Positions 1 through 5,503 of a stretch of DNA of 5,503 bases are shown here, one piece after another. Where the stretch lies: assembly GCA_001805885.1 (NCBI GenBank), contig MHHC01000034.1:1-5503 (forward strand). Reading direction: 5' to 3'. The number at the start of each line of letters is the position of its first letter. The first letter of the stretch is position 1. Made by a program: the position numbers and the translations under genes. The DNA comes from Omnitrophica WOR_2 bacterium RIFCSPLOWO2_12_FULL_51_24. Its GTDB lineage: Bacteria; Omnitrophota; Gorgyraeia; Pluralincolimonadales; Pluralincolimonadaceae. The notes under the pieces were generated by a model. That model searched no databases and had not been told where the DNA came from. It was given only the letters and a program-made list of their open reading frames with translations.

Positions 1-6
1 GTGATA

Positions 7-36
7 TGTTATCATTGTAGCCTAGTTATCATAACA
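7..36. repeat. Short direct repeat with palindrome, upstream of rpmB
   Basis: The 8-mer GTTATCAT occurs at 8-15 and again at 25-32, 17 bp apart. The second copy is part of a perfect 11-base palindrome, GTTATCATAAC (25-35), and TGTTAT (7-12) is complementary to ATAACA (31-36). The geometry resembles a small operator, but there is no recognisable regulator consensus and the stretch is AT-rich, so chance is a real alternative. It lies over 100 bases upstream of the rpmB start and could equally belong to a gene left of the window. Confidence 0.25.
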
Positions 37-58
37 AATCCCTCGCCTAGACGCTCGC

Positions 59-84
59 ACTTTTTGTGGTTAACCTCAAAAAGT
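59..84. repeat. 26-bp near-perfect dyad in the rpmB leader
   Basis: The bases at 59-84 form an inverted repeat with 12 of 13 positions paired: arm 59-66 (ACTTTTTG) pairs with 77-84 (CAAAAAGT), 67/76 is a T-T mismatch, and the centre 68-75 is GGTTAACC. It could fold as an RNA hairpin with a TTAA loop, serve as a protein-binding operator, or end transcription of a gene left of the window. The right arm contains an A-run rather than a T-tract after the stem on either strand, so it is not a textbook intrinsic terminator. It lies about 60 bases before the rpmB start, a plausible place for control of that gene, but function is inferred only from the symmetry. Confidence 0.4.
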
Positions 85-135
85 ACATCGCAGGCTTCGG
101 GATTAATTCGTATAACAACTGAATAGGGGCTCATC

Positions 136-142
136 AAGGAGG
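136..142 (+). promoter_or_regulatory. Ribosome binding site of rpmB
   Basis: AAGGAGG, a full-strength Shine-Dalgarno sequence, ends 5 nt before the ATG at 148. It fixes the start of rpmB at 148; the other nearby ATG (144-146) is out of frame and too close. The strength fits a highly expressed ribosomal protein gene. Confidence 0.85.
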
Positions 143-147
143 TATGC

Positions 148-375
148 ATGTCAAAGGTATGCGATATATGCGGCAAAGGCAAGATGGCGGGTAAGGCCAT
201 CAAGCGCCGCGGTATGGCCAAGAAAGACGGCGGTGTCGGCCAAAAGATAACGGGAAGAAGCATCAGGAGGTTCTCCCCTAATCTCCAGAAGATTAAGGTC
301 AATCTAAAAGGCGTCATTAAGACCCTCAAGGTATGCACCGCTTGCATCAGGTCGGGTAAGATAGTAAAAGCGTAG
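148..375 (+). CDS. rpmB: Large-subunit ribosomal protein L28 (bL28), four-cysteine form
   Basis: This 75-residue basic protein is L28 of the large ribosomal subunit, which binds 23S rRNA and helps assemble the 50S particle. Visible signatures are a CDIC pair at residues 5-8, the RRFSPNLQ core at 40-47, and a CTAC pair at 63-66 followed by IRSGKI. The two CxxC pairs are the zinc-ribbon arrangement of the C+ type of L28; zinc-independent paralogues lack them. The stretch from the first CxxC to RRF is roughly a dozen residues longer than in the common short bacterial form and carries an RRGxAKKxGGVG segment (about 20-31), which I recall from PVC-type L28 proteins. The gene is complete, has an excellent ribosome binding site, is on the opposite strand from all its neighbours, and ends 49 bases before the recJ stop. 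No L28 partner gene such as rpmG is beside it. Confidence 0.95.
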   Translation: MSKVCDICGKGKMAGKAIKRRGMAKKDGGVGQKITGRSIRRFSPNLQKIKVNLKGVIKTLKVCTACIRSGKIVKA

Positions 376-385
376 TACAAATCTC

Positions 386-416
386 TGTCTGGATGCCCGT
401 TTTCACGGGCATGACA
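386..416. repeat. REP-like palindrome between convergent rpmB and recJ
   Basis: A perfect 8-bp stem, ATGCCCGT (393-400) with ACGGGCAT (405-412), closes a TTTC loop (401-404). Beyond an unpaired TGG (390-392), the flanks TGTC (386-389) and GACA (413-416) pair again. Read on the minus strand it has the pattern TGTCATGCCCGTGAAAACGG and onwards to CATCCAGACA, very like the dispersed palindromes of type GTCATTCCCGCGAAAGCGGG known from many bacterial genomes. It fills the gap between two gene ends, where such elements usually sit. Neither side is followed by a T-run, so it is not a canonical intrinsic terminator, though the hairpin could protect both mRNA 3' ends or help stop converging transcription. 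Only one copy is visible here. Confidence 0.65.
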
Positions 417-424
417 ATAGCGAG

Positions 425-2116
425 CTAGTTCAATTTCAGGTCCTTAAGCTGCAGTTGTATTGACTCCTGCCCCTGCCAGTTATTAATCGAAGGCGTAAAA
501 GCAAGGTCAAATATTGACGAGGCGGAATCGAGTTTATAATCAAGGGCTTTCTTGAAACCGACCGCCTCGTAAGTCAGTTCCCCGTCCGTGACCCATATCT
601 TAAGCGTGTTATAGTTGAGTATCTTAGGCTCCGCCTTAAGCGAAAGGCCTTTGACCGCGAATACCGGCTTGCGGTTGCCCACGCCGAAAGGCTCGAGGAG
701 TTCCAATTCTTTGAGAAATTTTTTCGTAAGGTCCTTCAGCGATATCCACGCGTCTATATCGAGGCGCGGGATAAGGTCTAACGGCTTAAGCGTTTCGTGC
801 GCGACGGCGTTCAAGCGCTCGCGGAAGGCGTCTATATTTTCTTTCGAGATAGTTATGCCCGCCGCGTGTTCATGGCCGCCGAATTCGATCAGGTGATCCT
901 TGCACTTCGAGAGCGCATCAAATAAATGAAAATTCTTTATCGACCTGCCCGACCCCTTGCCGTGGCCGAGGCCCTCTTCATTGAACGCGACCAGAACTGT
1001 CGGCCTGTAAAACTTCTCGACTATGCGCGAGGCTACTATGCCGATAACGCCGGGATGCCATTTGTCGCCGTGAAGGACTATGACCTTATGCTCCTTAAAA
1101 TTTACCTCGCGCTCGACCTTCGAGATCGCTTCCTTAAGGATCACCGCCTCCATCGCCTGTCGCTCGCGGTTGCTCTTGTCGAGTTCCCCGGCAAGCTTCC
1201 GCGCTTCTTCCTTATCCTCGGTAAGGAGCAATTTGAGCGAATGCATTGACGAGTTCATCCTTCCCGAGGCGTTCAAGCGCGGCCCCAAAATGAAACCGAC
1301 CGTCTCGGTATAGAACTCTTTCTTCTTGCCTATGCCGGCGACTTCCATAAGCGCCCGAAGCCCGGGCCTGCGCGTCTCCGCCAGATATTTCAGCCCGTGT
1401 TTTACAAGTGTCCTGTTCTCTCCGGTAAGCGGCGCGACATCCGATATCGTGCCCAGCGCGACCAGATCAAGGTCCCCTTCCCTGTTCCAGCCTAATGCCT
1501 GCGTTAATTTATATACAAGGCCTACACTCGCCAAATGTTTATAAGGATAACCGCAGCCCGGAACGAGCGGATCCAATATCGCGAACGCATCCGGCAATCT
1601 GTCCTTTATAGGCTGATGGTGGTCGATGATTATGCAGTCGATGTGATGCTTTTTGAGGGAATCAACTTCTTCGACGGCCGTGACGCCGCAGTCGACCGCG
1701 ATGACAAGTTTCGCGCCGTCCCTATATGCCTTTTCCACCGCTTCGATATTCAGGCCATATCCTTCCTTTATGCGGTCGGGGACATAATTAACGACATGCG
1801 CGCCGTATCTTTCGAGTGTCGTATATAAAAGCGCTGTTGCGGTCAGGCCGTCGACGTCGTAATCGCCGTAGATGAGGACGCGCTCTTTATCTTCTATAGC
1901 GGATACTATGCGCCTGACCGCCTTCTCCATATCCTTAAAAAGGAAAGGATCATGAAGCGAGGACAGGTCGCACGAAAGGAAATTGCGCGCTTCTTCCGGG
2001 CTCTTTACGCCTCTTTTAATAAGCAGGTGGGCTAGGACAGGTGAGATGCCGATGGCTTTGCAAAGGACCTCGCAGGCCTTATCGTCCAACGAATCTATCT
2101 CCCATGCCTTTTGCAT
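425..2116 (-). CDS. recJ: Single-stranded-DNA-specific 5'-3' exonuclease RecJ
   Basis: This 563-residue protein is RecJ, a cytosolic metal-dependent nuclease that degrades single-stranded DNA 5' to 3' in RecF-pathway recombination, mismatch repair and base excision repair. All hallmarks of the DHH phosphoesterase core are present: GDYDVDG (84-90, metal-binding Asp 85, 87, 89), VDCG (141-144), the DHH triad (165-167) and SDVAPL (225-230, Asp 226). LNASGRM (281-287) follows. The DHHA1 domain carries HPGVIGIVASR (354-364), GSGRSI (388-393) and GGHEHAAG (413-420). The C-terminal OB-fold part has EPFGVGN (475-481) and ends with NWQGQESIQLQLKDL. Length is normal for the compact RecJ type and no catalytic residue is missing. 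The ATG at 2116 lies 1 nt after the CDF stop (TGACATG) with no strong ribosome binding site, so translation is probably coupled to that gene. It is the last gene of the operon. Confidence 0.96.
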   Translation of the reverse strand: MQKAWEIDSLDDKACEVLCKAIGISPVLAHLLIKRGVKSPEEARNFLSCDLSSLHDPFLFKDMEKAVRRIVSAIEDKERVLIYGDYDVDGLTATALLYTTLERYGAHVVNYVPDRIKEGYGLNIEAVEKAYRDGAKLVIAVDCGVTAVEEVDSLKKHHIDCIIIDHHQPIKDRLPDAFAILDPLVPGCGYPYKHLASVGLVYKLTQALGWNREGDLDLVALGTISDVAPLTGENRTLVKHGLKYLAETRRPGLRALMEVAGIGKKKEFYTETVGFILGPRLNASGRMNSSMHSLKLLLTEDKEEARKLAGELDKSNRERQAMEAVILKEAISKVEREVNFKEHKVIVLHGDKWHPGVIGIVASRIVEKFYRPTVLVAFNEEGLGHGKGSGRSIKNFHLFDALSKCKDHLIEFGGHEHAAGITISKENIDAFRERLNAVAHETLKPLDLIPRLDIDAWISLKDLTKKFLKELELLEPFGVGNRKPVFAVKGLSLKAEPKILNYNTLKIWVTDGELTYEAVGFKKALDYKLDSASSIFDLAFTPSINNWQGQESIQLQLKDLKLN

Positions 2117-2117
2117 G

Positions 2118-2984
2118 TCAGGCGGGCTCTATATGGACTATCACATCCGTTACGCCGGGAAATCTCTCACGTATGCGTTTCTCTATGGCCGTCGATAGAT
2201 CGTGGGCCTTGGCAACCGTCATATCCTTATCGACTGTTATATGCAAATCCGCATGGATATCGTCCTGGCGGCCGCGCGTCCTTATCCTGTGACAGCCGAC
2301 TACCTCATGCATATCGGAAAGCGCGTCGCAGATATGCTGCACCTCTATGACCGCGTAATCCGTAAGCACCCTCGAGCTGTGCTTCAGTATCCCGACGCCG
2401 ATATAAGCGATCAGAAGGGAAATTATGATCCCGGCTATGACGTCTATTATCGGAAGGCCGAGCCTTACGCTTATCAAGCTGCCGATGACCATGCTAGAGG
2501 CGAAGATGTCCGAACCGGTATGCATCGCGTCGGCAACAAGGAAGTCGCTGTTTAATTCCCTGCCTTTCCTTAATTCGTATTTCATAACGCCGATATTTAC
2601 GGCAAGCGTGATTCCCATAACCACGAAACTGCCCAGGTTCGCCTCGGGATTAATGAGCTCCTGATGGACAAGTTTGTGGATAGAGGTCGTGATCAGCTTA
2701 AACGCTATAAAGAACAGCGCTACGGCGATAGCCATTGAGGCGAGCGTCTCGTACTTACGGTGGCCGTAAGGATGCCCGGCATCCCTAGGCCGTGAGGCGG
2801 CCGCTATGCCGATCAGGCCGATGATATTCGACGATCCGTCCGATAGCGAATGGAAACCGTCGGCCGACATAGCCAGGGATTGCGTCATGAGGCCGTATAC
2901 TATCTTGGCTAAAGCGACTCCCCAGTTGAGTGCGAGTGTCCAAATAAGGATATTTCTTATCTGAATATACTTATTACTTCCCAA
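2118..2984 (-). CDS. Cation diffusion facilitator (CDF) metal exporter, FieF/YiiP type, probably zinc
   Basis: This is an inner-membrane metal/proton antiporter of the CDF family. With a TTG start at 2984 it has 288 residues: about six membrane segments, then a cytoplasmic C-terminal domain from about residue 210. The metal ligands fall where I remember those of E. coli FieF: HSLSD (His45, Asp49) in TM2 and HTGSD (His155, Asp159) in TM5 form the transport site; Asp68, His71 and His75 (in DAGHPYGH) match the loop site; His232, His248, His261 and His284 match the C-terminal dimer site. Position 45 is His where FieF has Asp, the H/D arrangement usual in zinc-selective members. An ATG at 3050 would add 22 residues resembling no CDF N-terminus and overlap secDF by 77 nt; TTG has AGGA at a good distance and gives the usual start before YIQIRNILIW. 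It overlaps secDF by 11 nt and lies 1 nt from recJ. Family is sure; the exact start and substrate are inferred. Confidence 0.9.
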   Translation of the reverse strand: MGSNKYIQIRNILIWTLALNWGVALAKIVYGLMTQSLAMSADGFHSLSDGSSNIIGLIGIAAASRPRDAGHPYGHRKYETLASMAIAVALFFIAFKLITTSIHKLVHQELINPEANLGSFVVMGITLAVNIGVMKYELRKGRELNSDFLVADAMHTGSDIFASSMVIGSLISVRLGLPIIDVIAGIIISLLIAYIGVGILKHSSRVLTDYAVIEVQHICDALSDMHEVVGCHRIRTRGRQDDIHADLHITVDKDMTVAKAHDLSTAIEKRIRERFPGVTDVIVHIEPA

Positions 2985-5220
2985 TTGGTTTTTTCCTCGG
3001 CTGGAACGCCAGTACAAGGGGGCTGGCGATGAATACGGTCGAATAGACACCGGATATAAAGCCCACCAACAGTGCGAACGCGAAATTGCTTAAGATATCT
3101 CCGCCATAAATGAAGATCGCCAGCACCACAAGGAGGGTCACCCCTGAAGTCAAGAGCGTCCTTCCCAACGTCTGGTTGACGCTTAAGTTTATCACTTCGT
3201 AGAGGCTCGATTTCCTGTTGAGCCGCATATTCTCCCTTACCCTGTCATAGATGACGATGGTGTCATTTATCGAATAACCGGCTATGGCCAGGAAGGCCGT
3301 GACGCTCAACAGGTCTATCGCCCTGTTCGTCAAAGCCAAAAAGCCCAATGCCACTAAAACGTCATGTATAAGGGCGATCACACCGGCTGCGGCGAAATTA
3401 AAGTGCTTGAACCTGAAGGCAACATATGTCAGGATACCGATCAGTGACAATATGATAGCGTATACGGCTTTCGTCTTGAGGTGCTTTCCCGCGACCGGGC
3501 CGACGTGCTCTATCTTGAGTATCTGGATATCCTGGTCCGGAAACGCCTTCTTCAATTTATCCGTCAAGTCAGTACTCCTGTCGGCTGAGGTCTTTATGAG
3601 TATCGCGCGCGGGTTATCCTTGAATTGCTGGATCGAGGCGTCCTCGAGGTTAAGCTCTTTCAACACTTTCCGGACGTTGTCTATCTCCGGGGCGGTCTTG
3701 AACATATATTCCTGGATCTGCCCGCCGGAGAAATCGATGCCGTAGGCTTTCTCTTTTTTAGAGAATAAAGAGAAGAGGCCGACGCCTATAACTACGATAG
3801 AGACAACATAAAATATCTTCCTCTTCCCGATAAAATCGATTTTCGTTTCTCTGATAAGCTTTAACATCGGGAGCGACTTTAATAAGCCGGTGTCCAGAAG
3901 GCTTTCCATGATCACGCGCGTCACAAAGATCGCCGTGAACATGCTCGCCAGGAGACCGATGGTCAGGGTTACCGCGAAACCCCGTATGGGGCCTGTCCCG
4001 AACTGGAAGAGGAACAACGCCGCGATCAACGTCGTGACGTTCGAGTCGAATATGGCGCTGAATGCCTTGTCGTAACCGAGCCCGATCGCCTGCCGCAGCG
4101 TTTTTCCCGCCTGCAGTTCTTCCCTTATCCTCTCATTTATGAGGACATTCGCGTCGACGGCCATACCGAGCGAAAGCGCGATACCGGCGATACCCGGCAG
4201 GGTCAATGTCGCGGATACGCCGGGGAATATATAAGGCAGGAACCCCATGCATCCGAGAGTAAACAATAGGTTGAGGCCAATGGCAATGTCGGCGACGAGA
4301 CCGGACAACAGGTAATAACAAGCCATGAATATCAGGATGAGCGCTCCTCCTATCAGGCTCGCCTTTATGCCCTTATTGATGGAATCCTGTCCCAGCAGGG
4401 GGCCGACGGTCCTCTCCTCTTCGATATACATGGGGGCCGGCAGCGCGCCTGTCCGCAGGACTAAAGAGAGGTCTCTCGCCTGCTCGATCGTAAACCTTCC
4501 GCTTATCACGGCCTCTCCCGAAGGTATCGCCTCCCTTATTACGGGAGCCGATTGCACCTTGCCGTCAAGGACTATGGCCAATCTCCTGCCTACGTTCTCG
4601 CTTGTTATCTTCGCGAATTTTTTCGTACCTTCCGAATTGAACTCAATATTGACCGTCGGCTCGTTGAACTTGCTCTGGTCAAAATGTATCAATGCATTCG
4701 AGAGCCCCTCTCCGGTCATGACCGCCTGCTTTTCCAGCAGCAGCTGCTCGTCATCCTCGAGGGATTTCTTGAGCTCATAACCTTCGGGCACATTGCCGCT
4801 TAACGCCTGTTTCATCTTCTCGGGGTCGTCGGATACCAATTTGAACTCAAGTAAAGCGGTCCGCCCGATTATATCGAGGGCGCGGTCACGGTCGGTGACG
4901 CCGGGAAGCTGGACCACGATCTCGTCTTTACCCTGCCTCTGGATAGACGGCTCCCTTACTCCGAACTGGTCTATCCTGTTCCTTATGACCTCTATCGCCC
5001 TGTCGCCGGCGTCCTCCCGGGCGTTCTCCGGCAAACGGCTGGTGTCAACTTTAAGCAGGAGATGCATGCCGCCCTTTAAGTCAAGGCCGAGTTTTATCTT
5101 TCCTTCCTGTATTATTTTTCCGTCTTTATCCTTTATATCAAAAGGCGGATAGATAAGCCAGAATGAAGCCGCAATTAAAGCGAATATTAATCCTGCTTTC
5201 CAGGCAAGCCCTCTCTTCAT
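2974..5220 (-). CDS. secDF: Fused SecD-SecF protein translocase subunit
   Basis: This 748-residue inner-membrane protein joins SecD and SecF in one chain, as in Bacillus subtilis and Thermus thermophilus (each about 735-740 residues). It works with SecYEG and SecA, using the proton gradient to complete export of preproteins. The SecD half has TM1 (about 10-24), GLDLKGG (45-51), a large periplasmic region to about 280, then five membrane segments with SLGMAVDANVLINERIREEL (350-369, with the key Asp356) and FDSNVTTLIA (391-400). The SecF half starts around 460 with TM7 (468-487), then GIDFSGG (494-500), a periplasmic domain, VGPVAG (573-578), and segments with IHDVLVALGF (618-627) and GYSINDTIVIYDRVREN (648-664). 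About 12 membrane segments are predicted. The join at 440-465 is short and continuous with no frameshift. The ATG overlaps the yajC stop as ATGA and has two AGGAG motifs just upstream. No ligand residue seems missing. Confidence 0.96.
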   Translation of the reverse strand: MKRGLAWKAGLIFALIAASFWLIYPPFDIKDKDGKIIQEGKIKLGLDLKGGMHLLLKVDTSRLPENAREDAGDRAIEVIRNRIDQFGVREPSIQRQGKDEIVVQLPGVTDRDRALDIIGRTALLEFKLVSDDPEKMKQALSGNVPEGYELKKSLEDDEQLLLEKQAVMTGEGLSNALIHFDQSKFNEPTVNIEFNSEGTKKFAKITSENVGRRLAIVLDGKVQSAPVIREAIPSGEAVISGRFTIEQARDLSLVLRTGALPAPMYIEEERTVGPLLGQDSINKGIKASLIGGALILIFMACYYLLSGLVADIAIGLNLLFTLGCMGFLPYIFPGVSATLTLPGIAGIALSLGMAVDANVLINERIREELQAGKTLRQAIGLGYDKAFSAIFDSNVTTLIAALFLFQFGTGPIRGFAVTLTIGLLASMFTAIFVTRVIMESLLDTGLLKSLPMLKLIRETKIDFIGKRKIFYVVSIVVIGVGLFSLFSKKEKAYGIDFSGGQIQEYMFKTAPEIDNVRKVLKELNLEDASIQQFKDNPRAILIKTSADRSTDLTDKLKKAFPDQDIQILKIEHVGPVAGKHLKTKAVYAIILSLIGILTYVAFRFKHFNFAAAGVIALIHDVLVALGFLALTNRAIDLLSVTAFLAIAGYSINDTIVIYDRVRENMRLNRKSSLYEVINLSVNQTLGRTLLTSGVTLLVVLAIFIYGGDILSNFAFALLVGFISGVYSTVFIASPLVLAFQPRKKPIGK
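2994..2997 (-). promoter_or_regulatory. Probable ribosome binding site of the CDF gene
   Basis: AGGA (minus strand, 2997 to 2994), inside the final codons of secDF, lies 9 nt before the TTG at 2984. It is a modest match, but it supports starting the CDF gene at this TTG and not at the ATG at 3050. Confidence 0.45.
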
Positions 5221-5503
5221 TTCTCCTCTCCTGTCCTCTTCTTTGTTGTATAAGCGATCGCGTATTTATCTACTTCTATCTTCGTATTCTCGTCAACCCG
5301 GAGGACTACCGATGTCTCCTTAACGTTGACTATAGTGCCATGTATCCCGCCGCTTGTGATGACCTCGTCGTTCTTCGCCAGGCCCTTTAACATCTCCTCA
5401 TGATCTTTCTTCTGTTTCTGCTGGGGCCTTATCAGTAGAAAATAAAATACAACAAATATCAATATAAGCGGTAAAAAACTTACTATCGGGTTTGCAGCTT
5501 GCT
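5217..5503 (-). CDS. yajC: Sec translocon accessory protein YajC, N-terminus beyond the window
   Basis: YajC is a small single-pass inner-membrane protein that associates with SecDF and SecYEG. The minus-strand frame is open to the right edge, with 94 residues visible. They begin QAANPIVSFLPLI and continue as one membrane helix through FVVFYFLLI, then the family signature RPQQKQKK and a small cytoplasmic domain with a GGIHGTI turn. A TTG at 5462 is the first start-like codon if one cuts the frame there, but it lies in the middle of the membrane helix, so the true start is upstream of base 5503. The usual length of 85-115 residues means that only roughly 5-20 residues are missing. The stop TGA (5219-5217) overlaps the secDF ATG by 4 nt, giving coupled translation, and yajC directly before secD is the normal bacterial order. 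Confidence 0.93.
   Translation of the reverse strand, partial: QAANPIVSFLPLILIFVVFYFLLIRPQQKQKKDHEEMLKGLAKNDEVITSGGIHGTIVNVKETSVVLRVDENTKIEVDKYAIAYTTKKRTGEEK
5223..5232 (-). promoter_or_regulatory. Ribosome binding site of secDF
   Basis: Two adjacent AGGAG motifs (minus strand, 5232-5228 and 5227-5223) lie within the last codons of yajC. The upstream one is 7 nt from the secDF ATG, the ideal spacing; the downstream one is too close. Together with the ATGA overlap they confirm the start at 5220. Confidence 0.75.

Noticed and set aside
111..116. TATAAC as a -10 box of an rpmB promoter
   Set aside because: No hexamer resembling TTGACA lies 16-18 bp upstream and there is no extended -10 TG, so a promoter cannot be supported.
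1..125. Plus-strand frame open from the left edge to TAG at 123-125, as the end of a cut gene
   Set aside because: The 41 residues are Ser/Thr-rich with no recognisable motif, and the dyad lies within it; too short to call.
135..380. Minus-strand frame running opposite rpmB into the leader
   Set aside because: The part opposite rpmB is the complement of a clear ribosomal protein gene; only the stretch below 134 was kept as a low-interest observation.
386..416. Intrinsic bidirectional terminator
   Set aside because: The hairpin is good but neither strand has a T-run after the stem; it is better described as a REP-like palindrome.
926..1249. Plus-strand open frame of 107 codons opposite recJ
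   Set aside because: It lies fully within recJ, whose motifs are intact on the other strand; no ribosome binding site or recognisable domain. The same holds for plus-strand frames at 615-896, 1080-1313, 1326-1544 and 1535-1828.
3284..3745. Plus-strand open frame of 153 codons opposite secDF
   Set aside because: Composition is that of an antisense shadow of membrane-protein codons, with no domain; secDF is complete on the minus strand. The same holds for frames at 4325-4780 and 4793-5152.
2974..5220. Separate secD and secF genes with a frameshift between them
   Set aside because: The reading frame runs through the junction around residues 440-465 without stop or shift, so it is a true fusion.
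5460..5462. TTG as the start of yajC
   Set aside because: The frame continues upstream with typical YajC sequence (ANPIVSFLPLI), and starting here would remove half of the membrane helix.

Overview
This window reads as ordinary bacterial chromosome with densely packed housekeeping genes. It holds one small plus-strand gene (rpmB, ribosomal protein L28) at the left end and, converging on it, a tightly packed minus-strand operon that fills the rest: yajC, secDF, a cation diffusion facilitator (CDF) transporter gene, then recJ. The only non-coding stretches are the first 147 bases and the 49 bases between rpmB and recJ. No mobile element, CRISPR array or RNA gene was seen.

Organism: a bacterium using Shine-Dalgarno initiation, with moderate GC and many ATA (Ile) and AGG (Arg) codons. 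The best lineage hint is L28. It keeps two zinc-type CxxC pairs and has a longer central region (about residues 19-46), of a form I recall from the chlamydial L28 and others of the Planctomycetes-Verrucomicrobia-Chlamydiae group. With a fused SecDF and a REP-like ATGCCCGT palindrome, this makes an uncultured PVC-related lineage such as Omnitrophota my best guess. That is inference from memory, not a database result.

Layout: bases 1-147 are the leader of rpmB, with two short symmetrical elements (7-36 and 59-84) and a strong ribosome binding site. rpmB is at 148-375. A palindromic repeat at 386-416 lies in the convergent gap. The minus-strand operon is transcribed from right to left. yajC enters from beyond the right edge, so its start is not visible. 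It overlaps secDF by 4 nt (ATGA). secDF overlaps the CDF gene by 11 nt if the CDF starts at a TTG codon at 2984. The CDF gene is 1 nt from recJ (TGACATG). Such spacing implies one transcript and coupled translation.

How the genes work together: YajC and SecDF are accessory membrane proteins of the Sec translocon, with SecDF using the proton-motive force to help pull secreted proteins outward. The CDF protein is an inner-membrane divalent-metal exporter, probably for zinc. RecJ is a cytosolic 5'-3' single-strand exonuclease of DNA repair and recombination. The four are linked by co-transcription rather than by an obvious shared pathway. I found no convincing new biological system; the points worth a second look are small ones: the CDF start and metal site, the L28 form, the palindromes and a short antisense frame upstream of rpmB.
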